The position numbers were made by a program, and so were the translations under genes. 64,000 nt of DNA, taken from positions 12,936-76,935 of the forward strand of contig CAJTPC010000004.1 of assembly GCA_910578245.1 (NCBI GenBank), written 5' to 3'. This DNA comes from an uncultured Christensenella sp. Its GTDB lineage: Bacteria > Bacillota > Clostridia > Christensenellales > UBA3700. Shown here one piece after another: positions 51,190 to 59,000 of the stretch; the stretch's first letter is position 1; every line of letters starts with the position of its first letter. The notes under the pieces are model-generated. The model saw nothing but the letters and a program-made list of their open reading frames with translations. It searched no databases and was not told the origin of the DNA.

Positions 51190-51290
51190 AATGCCAAAAA
51201 TCACAGCGGAACTTTCCTGGATAAATTGATGCCACGCTGTAACTCCCAACGAAGGATAACCTGCGCAACAGACGACATATTTACTGCTTA
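51190..51290 (-). pseudogene. Aldo/keto reductase fragment
   Basis: In one minus-strand frame the segment reads SSVAQVILRWELQRGIN, the well-conserved C-terminal AKR motif (usually S-V-A-Q-V-x-L-R-W-x-x-Q-R-G), followed within a few codons by a stop. It is a remnant of about 25 residues, out of frame with the cupin fragment after it. The region to 51485 has a few fragmentary frames and nothing I can name. Confidence 0.6.
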
Positions 51291-51485
51291 TTGATTTTAA
51301 TAAGCGTATTTATGAAATCTTTCACTTGTTTCGTTGGCATCGGTGAATAATGTTGTCAGTTGGGGATTATACAAAGTAACACCTCTATTGATTAGCATTT
51401 ACTTTTGGTTTTTATCTTTGTAACAAAAAACGAACAGAAAATCAAGTTATGTATGGGGGTAAAATCAGTCGAAATGTTTCCTCAC

Positions 51486-52862
51486 TTATTTCGTCTGTTT
51501 TCGTTTAAGACAAATTAGAGTTTCGATATGCTTGGTATTTGGGAACATATCGTATGGAGTTATTGACGCAGGTTCGTACTTGTCAAGCAGTAAATTTACA
51601 TCGCGAGCCAAAGTAGCGGGATTGCACGACACGTAAATAATTTGGTCAGGCAATGCAGATAATAGGGCTGATAAAACGGCTGTGTCGCAACCTTTACGCG
51701 GTGGGTCGAGTACAACGATTGATTTGCTAAGACGGGATACGATTTTGGGAAGTTCCTCCGCGCAATCTCCGCAAATATTGATTATCTTGTCGCTATTGCC
51801 GTTGAGATTTGCCAAGACCTGAGAATTTGCAATGGCTTGCGGTACTATCTCTATTGCATATACTTTGTCGGCATACTTAGCGAAAATATTGCTCATTATG
51901 CCTATACCGCTATAGGCGTCAATTACGTTGCTTATACCGCTATCGCGTATTAATTCCCCCACGCGGGAGTAAATCATATCCCTGACGTCATCGTTGATTT
52001 GCATAAAAGATTGCGGGGATACCAAAAATTTTACGCCCAAAGCTTCGCCTTGCAAGCTATCCTCACCGTATAAGGTAATCACTTTTTCGCCCATTATAAC
52101 GTTAGTCCGGCGGGTGTTGGGAGATATATAAAGAGAGAACTCTATTCCAAGCGACTTTAGCCTAGTTATGAGATCGTCATACTTTGGCAATCTGTTGCCA
52201 TTGATAACAACGCATATCGCGAATTTGCCGTCGACTTTTCGTATGACAAGGTGGCGCGCAAGTCCGCTATGTAATCTTTCATCATACGCCGTAATACGTT
52301 GATTATCCATATAATTTAGGAATACGTCCAATATCTCCTGCATACCGTCGCTGTTGAGAAGACAACTTCCGCTCTCGCCTTGCTTACAAAACGGTACTAT
52401 ACTGTGAGAGTTGGGAGCATAATAACCGCCGACCAACTTTCCCTCTTGATAACTTATGGGGACTTGAATTTTATTGCGGCAACCTATCTTCTTGGGACTT
52501 GCAACGGTTTCGTCAACGGCAAACTCTCGCTTACATTGTTTCTCTAAACAATTTTTAACGTTTTGACGCTTGATTTCCAACTGCTTGTCATAATCTATAT
52601 GCAACATTTCGCAACCGCCGCACTTAAAACATATCTTGCACGCAGGCGCAACTCTATCATTGCTTGCTACGAGCAACTTGATGACTTTGGCAAAGCAAAA
52701 TGATTTCTTAACTTGAGTAATTTGCACTTTGACACACTCGCCAAGCAAGGCTCCTTGGACAAACAACACGAAGCCGTCTACTCTCGCAACGCCTTCGCCG
52801 TCCATACCAACGGAAGTTATGTCCACCGTCAAAATATCTCCAACTCTCATCTGTCTTTCCAT
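51486..52862 (-). CDS. rlmD: 23S rRNA (uracil-5)-methyltransferase, RlmCD/RumA family
   Basis: 458 residues. An N-terminal TRAM domain (about 1-62), then Cys ligands of an iron-sulfur cluster (CKICFKCGGCEMLH), a Rossmann methyltransferase with VIDAYSGIGIMSNIFAKYADKV (in pieces DAYSGIG) and VVLDPPRKGCD. The catalytic Cys is in YVSCNPATLARD. It methylates 23S rRNA uracil(s); the exact one(s) cannot be read from the sequence. The start at 52862 is uncertain: a second ATG four codons later also has a GGAAAG upstream. Confidence 0.93.
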   Translation of the reverse strand: MERQMRVGDILTVDITSVGMDGEGVARVDGFVLFVQGALLGECVKVQITQVKKSFCFAKVIKLLVASNDRVAPACKICFKCGGCEMLHIDYDKQLEIKRQNVKNCLEKQCKREFAVDETVASPKKIGCRNKIQVPISYQEGKLVGGYYAPNSHSIVPFCKQGESGSCLLNSDGMQEILDVFLNYMDNQRITAYDERLHSGLARHLVIRKVDGKFAICVVINGNRLPKYDDLITRLKSLGIEFSLYISPNTRRTNVIMGEKVITLYGEDSLQGEALGVKFLVSPQSFMQINDDVRDMIYSRVGELIRDSGISNVIDAYSGIGIMSNIFAKYADKVYAIEIVPQAIANSQVLANLNGNSDKIINICGDCAEELPKIVSRLSKSIVVLDPPRKGCDTAVLSALLSALPDQIIYVSCNPATLARDVNLLLDKYEPASITPYDMFPNTKHIETLICLKRKQTK

Positions 52863-52949
52863 ATTTATTATTCTAAAGCATATTTAGCGCATTGTCAAAC
52901 GACAAGTTTAACTACCTAAATTTTAGCAATAATACTTTTGGAGGGCATT

Positions 52950-53081
52950 ATGAAAAAACAGTCAAATAAAAAGAAAAAACAACAAATATCAAATCAAAGA
53001 ATTAAAATGCGTTCAATCGACGAAGGAAATATGAAGATGGCTCTTAAAGACGAAGCCGATGGCAACGGAAAGCCGTATTAG
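52950..53081 (+). CDS. 43-residue lysine-rich protein
   Basis: The frame MKKQSNKKKKQQISNQRIKM continues RSIDEGNMKMALKDEADGNGKPY and stops. The ribosome site TTTGGAGGG is 6 bases from the ATG, better than most genes in the window. The first half is strongly basic, the second acidic. It is intrinsically disordered in appearance; nucleic-acid binding is possible. It stands alone between the rRNA methyltransferase (divergent) and a repeat. No family known to me. Confidence 0.55.
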   Translation: MKKQSNKKKKQQISNQRIKMRSIDEGNMKMALKDEADGNGKPY

Positions 53082-53090
53082 AAAATGTTT

Positions 53091-53215
53091 AGTTTTCTCC
53101 ACTCCGCTACGCTACGGTCGAAATGACATAGAATAGTATTTTGACTTTGCTCAAATGACACTGAGTAGATTCTTTGACTTTGCCAGAAATGAAGTCTGAG
53201 TTACTATTGAGATGG
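53091..53215. repeat. Module 1 repeat, copy D, with decayed flank
   Basis: TTTCTCCACTCCGCTACG followed by GGTCGAAATGACAT at 53094-53130 is the module 1 sequence. Two further AAATGA-containing, TTTGACTTTG-bearing stretches to about 53215 look like partial copies. It lies on the same orientation as the other copies relative to the plus strand. Confidence 0.65.
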
Positions 53216-53258
53216 CGTAGGACTTGACATACGATTTGCTATGGTATAGACTTTACGT

Positions 53259-54134
53259 ATGGAAAATCTATGCATACTTTGTCCGAGAAATTGCGCTGTT
53301 GACAGAACGAAATCCAAAGGATATTGCAACCAAGGAATGCTCAAGGTTGCAAGAGCTTCGCTGCACAAATGGGAAGAACCCATTATTTCCGGAACAAGAG
53401 GTAGCGGTACGGTATTTTTCAGCGGATGTAACCTCAAGTGCGTATACTGTCAAAATTATGAAGTATCGCGCGGAAAAGGCAAAGCTATCACTACCAACGA
53501 ACTAGCGGACGTATTCAAAAAACTTGAAGACTTGGGCGCGCATAACGTCAATTTGGTTACGCCGACGCATTTTGTAGACGATATAATTAAAGCCTGCGAT
53601 ATATATAAACCAAGTATTCCTATTGCGTATAATTGCGGAGGTTATGAAAGCCAAAAAACTTTGGAAAGGCTAAAAGACGTTGTTGACATATTCATACCCG
53701 ATTTTAAGTATAGCGACAATTCTTTAGCGAAAAAATACAGCAACTGCACTAATTATTTTGAAATATGTACAAAGGCTATTGTCAAAATGCGACAGCTCTG
53801 CCCCCATGATGTAATTGAAGACGGAATAATGAAAAGAGGTATGATAATACGACATCTCGTCTTGCCAAATGCTCTAGACAATACTAAAGGCGTGATAGAT
53901 TGGCTGGCATACAATTTACCAAAAGACACGTATTTCTCTCTTATGGGGCAATACGTACCTTTTGGCGAAGCAAACAAATTCCCCAAAATAAACAGAAAGC
54001 TTAAACCTTTAGAATATAAAATTGCGATAAATCATGCCTTAAAACAAGGTCTTGAAAATACATTTATTCAAAGTCTAGATAGCGCAAACGAAGAGTTTAT
54101 CCCCGACTTTGATGATAAATGTCTAATTTATTAA
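53259..54134 (+). CDS. Radical SAM protein, PflA-like (COG1313 group)
   Basis: 291 residues. A Cys-rich start CILCPRNCAVDR and GYCNQG, then the radical SAM motif CNLKCVYCQNY (about residues 58-68) and NLVTPTHFV. The end contains MGQYVPFGEANKFP, typical of the group. Family members are annotated as putative pyruvate-formate-lyase activating enzymes but the substrate is uncertain. There is no ribosome site before the ATG: TTGACA (53224-53229) and TATAGA (53245-53250) would give a transcript starting about 53257, nearly at the ATG, so the mRNA may be leaderless. Confidence 0.88.
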   Translation: MENLCILCPRNCAVDRTKSKGYCNQGMLKVARASLHKWEEPIISGTRGSGTVFFSGCNLKCVYCQNYEVSRGKGKAITTNELADVFKKLEDLGAHNVNLVTPTHFVDDIIKACDIYKPSIPIAYNCGGYESQKTLERLKDVVDIFIPDFKYSDNSLAKKYSNCTNYFEICTKAIVKMRQLCPHDVIEDGIMKRGMIIRHLVLPNALDNTKGVIDWLAYNLPKDTYFSLMGQYVPFGEANKFPKINRKLKPLEYKIAINHALKQGLENTFIQSLDSANEEFIPDFDDKCLIY

Positions 54135-54182
54135 TAAAAATACGGCATTTCTACTGCCGTACTAATTTTAATACTTCTGCAC

Positions 54183-54566
54183 TTAAATCTTGACAAGACC
54201 TCTTTGCGTCATCATAACGTCAATGACTTCGCACACCTTCCTAGCGCATACGTCTGACTTTACGGGTATCATTGCCGGAACTTCTTTATATGCCTCAGAC
54301 TGCGCAACGTTTCTGAAATTGACTTTCTTTTGCGCGAACTCATCCTTCGTTGGGTCGATTGCAAGATAGATTTTCAATGAATTTCCGCCAATCGTGATTT
54401 TGGAAATCAATTCTTTTCCCGCTCTATAGCTATCGCATCTCAAACTTAATCTGCTTTTTACGCTACGGTATGAAAGAAGACGGGCTTGAAGTCTATTGTA
54501 GTATTCAACACTTGCTTCGTCAAGCTCCTTTATTCTCTCTTCAAAACTAAGCCTCTGCTTCTCCAC
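54183..54566 (-). CDS. Conserved hypothetical protein of Clostridia
   Basis: 127 residues. It contains the pattern YYNRLQARLLSYRSVKSRLS, R-x-D-S-Y-R-A-G-K and KIYLAIDPTKDEF, ending VKSDVCARKVCEVIDVMM. I recall this pattern as a domain found alone or in tandem in many clostridial genomes, without an assigned function. No catalytic motif. It has a GGAGGTAC-type ribosome site. It neighbours the TSCPD gene on the same strand. Confidence 0.65.
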   Translation of the reverse strand: MEKQRLSFEERIKELDEASVEYYNRLQARLLSYRSVKSRLSLRCDSYRAGKELISKITIGGNSLKIYLAIDPTKDEFAQKKVNFRNVAQSEAYKEVPAMIPVKSDVCARKVCEVIDVMMTQRGLVKI

Positions 54567-54665
54567 CTTTGTACCTCCACACCTTAAAAACGCATTGCTA
54601 AAGTATTATATTAAATATTTCTTAACTTGTCAAACCTTATAATTATAATAATTTTTTTATAAGGA

Positions 54666-54920
54666 CTATTGTTTATTATTGATATACGCTTCGCAAGCCT
54701 TTGCAAGTTGGTCCGGACAAGACGTGCTTCTAGGTCCGCATTGAATACCTTTGAGCTTTTGAGCTACTTCTTCAACTTTCATTCCCTCAACCAATTTACC
54801 TATTCCTTTGAGATTGCCATTGCAACCGCCTGTAAACTTTACGTTGACGATTACTCCGTCCTCAACGTCAAAATCAATTGCTTTTGAGCAGGTTCCGCTC
54901 GTGTTGTAAGTATAATGCAT
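54666..54920 (-). CDS. TSCPD domain protein
   Basis: 84 residues, with HYTYNTSGTCSKAIDFDVEDG and GGCNGNLKGIGKLV, then IQCGPRSTSCPDQLAKAC. The four Cys and the TSCPD motif define the family (also found at the end of some ribonucleotide reductases), where it probably binds zinc. The stand-alone form is widespread in Clostridia, with unknown function. GGGAG precedes the ATG. Confidence 0.9.
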   Translation of the reverse strand: MHYTYNTSGTCSKAIDFDVEDGVIVNVKFTGGCNGNLKGIGKLVEGMKVEEVAQKLKGIQCGPRSTSCPDQLAKACEAYINNKQ

Positions 54921-54994
54921 AAATACTCTCCCAATTTAGATTATGGATAAGAATTATTTTTATTATATCCATAATTATCTTTATCTATATATTT

Positions 54995-55906
54995 TTATAC
55001 TTGAATCTTTTTAGGCTTATCCGGATAAAAAGCCTTGATATATTCCTCTATATCAGCTTTCGTACCCTTGTACGGTCCGGGGGCTTCCATCTTTGCAGAT
55101 ACCGTAGCAGTCGCCCAAAGCAATGCGTCAGACATACTGCTTGATTGTCTTTGAGTTATGTAAGCGGCGAAAGTCGTATCTCCGCGTCCGCTTCTGCCTG
55201 ATAGATTCCTTGCCTTGATTGGGCAGGTGTACATTTCTTTGCCGTCATAAGCAAGTACTTCTGCGGAATTGGTGATTACAACTTCTTTAGCTCCCCACTC
55301 GTGAAGCATCTTTGCGGAAATAAATCTATCAGTCTGACCTGTCAATATCTCGGCTTCCGCCGTGTCTGTCTTGAGATAATCTATGTATGGCAAAACTCTC
55401 TTCTTATCAGCCCAATCTTCAAAAAACATTTCTCCCGTAGCTCTATTGGCGTGTCTGAGAAGAGCTTGAACGTCAACTGCAACCTTGCCTTTTTTAGAGA
55501 GTTCTATCATCAAGTCGCCGTCAAAATCCCCATATATTAGTCCTGCAAAATGATATACGTCGCAATCTACGTCGGGTATATCCTCAATAGTAAAGCTGTC
55601 GCCTTGACCTATACAAGTGCAAGTACGTCTTTCCTTGTCCGCCGTATGATACTTATTGCGAATAGAAGTGGACTCTTTGCTTGGGATATAAAAGACGTCT
55701 TCTTTGTCAATAACAAAACACTCAAGCCTGTCCTTGTCTTGAGGCGCAACCTTTGTGACTACGCCTACTTTATAACCGCCTGCGTAAGCCGCCGCAGATG
55801 AATAAATAACTGCTCCGCCCACCTCGATAATCTGGTGGTCAAGATAGTCGATATTGTAGTCCAACGAGATATGACCTATTTCCAATGTATCATAATGCTT
55901 TTTCAT
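54995..55906 (-). CDS. PfkB-family sugar/nucleoside kinase
   Basis: 303 residues. The C-terminal PfkB signature is seen as NLSGRSGRGDTTFAAYI, where the Asp is the catalytic base and GRGD takes the place of the usual GAGD. The first Gly-Gly of the N-terminal motif is in EVGGAVIYSSAAAYAGGYKVG. Substrate cannot be fixed; ribose, fructose-phosphate and nucleosides are used in the family. AGGAG lies 7 bases upstream. Alone between the TSCPD gene and the giant protein. Confidence 0.85.
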   Translation of the reverse strand: MKKHYDTLEIGHISLDYNIDYLDHQIIEVGGAVIYSSAAAYAGGYKVGVVTKVAPQDKDRLECFVIDKEDVFYIPSKESTSIRNKYHTADKERRTCTCIGQGDSFTIEDIPDVDCDVYHFAGLIYGDFDGDLMIELSKKGKVAVDVQALLRHANRATGEMFFEDWADKKRVLPYIDYLKTDTAEAEILTGQTDRFISAKMLHEWGAKEVVITNSAEVLAYDGKEMYTCPIKARNLSGRSGRGDTTFAAYITQRQSSSMSDALLWATATVSAKMEAPGPYKGTKADIEEYIKAFYPDKPKKIQV

Positions 55907-56015
55907 AAGTTCTCCTTTTTATTACTCCTATAGATGACTTTCTAATCGCATATATTATTAACTTTAATCGCGCGTATGTCAAGCATTTGACGCAATCCGC
56001 TTATATAATTACAGT

Positions 56016-59000
56016 CTATAATTCCATAGTATAGTCAATTACCATTGCGCCCATACCAAGAATAATATTGTCATCTCTTACTACTTGTTGTCTTGCCGTA
56101 TTTATCGGCAATACAATGCCTCCGCTCTTTAGCAATTCGCCTAACGTTACGGTAAAAGTATAGCCCATATAGGTTTCGTTTATTATTTCCATATCCATAA
56201 TTTCCGCCTTAACTGCATCGGTATTGCTTAAATCTAATCCTCCTACACCTTCCGGACGACTGGTCTTTACTAAACGCGACAGTATTTGACGCTGAGCGTC
56301 GTCCATAGCGTTGTAAATTATAAATATTTTTTCGTCAGTTAAATCCATATACAACGTCAAATCCATACGCTCCGGAAGTATCGACATCTTCATGCCTGCC
56401 GCTGATACCATATCCATATCGAGGGTGATAAGGAAGTACTCCCTGTCGCCTAGCGATTTGAGTTCTTCTCTTATGGCTTCAAACGTGCCGTCGCCATTGG
56501 ATCTTGTTGGGATAAGCGCAGTATGTTTCAACTTCAATACTTCGCCGTTTTGGCTTGCAGTCTTATCAAGTCCCAACGGTCCAAGCAAATCATTGGTATT
56601 AATCATAGACGCTATATTCCAACCTCCGATTGCGCCGCTAAGCGTAATCTTTCTCTCTACCACATTTGGCGAAAGGAAGAGATTGGTCGATTTTTCTTGA
56701 GCAGAATCCATAGTATAATGTATCTTCATATCGTCTGCGTTTAAGTCGGCAGGAGGATTATAAGCGTCAATATGCAATCCGTCAAAGAGAGCTTCTAGAG
56801 TTTCCTTAACTTCTTGCGGATTGACAGGCTCTTCACCGCTCGTATCGTAAGAGTTTATCTTTTGTGAAGCAACCTCATAGATACTGTCAAGCACCATAGT
56901 CCCGCCTGCAGTTACGCCGCCAATGGTTTCGCCGGCTTTGTAGGCAACGCGCATATTATCAGTCAACGACTTCATAGTGCTACGAACACTGTCAGAACAT
57001 TCTTTGTTGGCTTCTGCCATACTCTTGTTCTCACTCTCGCCGTTAACGTCGGATTTTTCATTTAACTTGGATAGCATTGATTGAATTGCGTCAACTTCTT
57101 TACTCAAAAGATTATTGATAGCTATCTGAGTACAAACGACATCGCTTTGGTCGATAACGTTGAGATCAATGTTGACTACGATAGACATCACGTCCGGCAA
57201 TAATTGTTGATACTTTCCCCCTTCGTCCTCGATATTGACGGGGCTCTTGTAGACTATTATCATCTTGTCGTCCCGAATATACAAAGCGTTCATTATAGCG
57301 CCTTTGTAACCGTCCGCTTCAAACGATACGCTACCTTCAAGAAGCCAAATCAACTCTTCTCCTACAATGCTTGGGCGCAAATCTTGTATTTGCATTTCTC
57401 TGTGTTCTTTGCTTGTGAGTTTCTCTCCGTCAATGTTGGTAGCGTAATCCTTTGCGTAGTTGCCAAGAACCGTGAGAATTGCCAATTCTCCCTCTTGCAA
57501 CGGATTTGCAAGAGCATACTTATCATTGATTTCACTTATAGCCTTGCTTGAGTTTGCAGCCCTGTTACCGTCCTTAAAATCAAGGAATACGCCTTGCATA
57601 TACTCATAGTTATCCGGCATATTATTGACTTTACACAGTCCGTTGCGGAAATCAATCTCTTCCGGCATATCAACAACTTGAGTGGTCTTATCGTTGGCTT
57701 TTACATCGTATACGGAATTAAGCGCAATCTGGTATAATGTTTCGTTGAGAACAAATCCTCCGTCCTCCATGAACGTTACGGTAAATACATCGTTGTGTAT
57801 CTGCGACTTAAATTCCTTTAGTTTCTCTTCTATATCTTGCATTATACCGTCAAGCGTTGTTTCTTCCGTAACCTCTCCGCTATCGCCTTGCGTATTGCGC
57901 TGAATCCTTTGTATAAACATCATTAGCAACTCTAGGTCTTGCTCGCCCTCTTTGCGTTCTTCATAGCTCATAGAATTGACATCCAATGCGTATACGTTCA
58001 TATCGGTACGCAAACCGTCTTTATCGATATATCCTAGATCAATAGTAACGTTTACGTAAAAATACTCAGGCATAAGTCCCATAGCATTCTCGTCTTGAAG
58101 ATTGCCCTTGCTACGCAGAGTTAAGACCATGATATTTTCATCGTTATCGGCAAAAACAACCTCTTGTTCTTTCATAAATGACATATCTCCCGCTACTAGC
58201 GCTTGCTTACGCAAGATATGCGCTATCTCTTCTTTGGAGAATAGAGGTTTGAATTTTTGCAAAATTTCTTCGTCAATCTGACTTTGGCTCTTATCTTCGA
58301 TGTCAGTCACGTTGTTAAGAGAAGTCAAGTCTTTCACTCTTATATTGTCAACAAAATTATCGCCTTTGAGGTCTAAAGTAAAACCGTCGAGCAAAGTATC
58401 CTTGTCCGCATATCCTTTCAATATACCTTTGAAGTCATCGCTTATAAAATATTTGTTATAAAGTTCGTTGTCAATAAAGTTGTCAAGATTGGTCGCTACT
58501 GTAAAGTCACCGCCGATAGCTTGGTAATCATATCCGTAAAGTTTTTGCATCAAACTGCGTATCTCTTCCGGCGTAAACACGCGAGCGCCCTCTTCATCGC
58601 TCTTAACCATGTCACTGCTTGCAATAACATTGAAGAGGTTGTCAATTATCAACGCGCCGTCGGCGAACTTATAGTCAATGCCCTGTACTCCGCTCATATA
58701 ATCTTTGAATTGCGCGTCTATTTCGCTTTCTATTTCGTTCGAGGTTACGGTATTACCGGTCAATTTCCGAACAATCGAGAAGAAGTCTGACATGCTCTCG
58801 TCATTCATTCCGTCAATCGTCATTTTTACGCAAGTGCCGTCACCCGCTTTCATCTTCTCTACATCTATAGTCAAAATTACGAAGGCTCGCTCCGGCAATA
58901 AATTGGAGTATTTGCTTAAATCGGTTTTTCCAGCTTCCGATTCTTCTTCGTTGATATTCGATTGCGACTGCGCCTCGTCTTGTTTCTCATATAATTGAGC

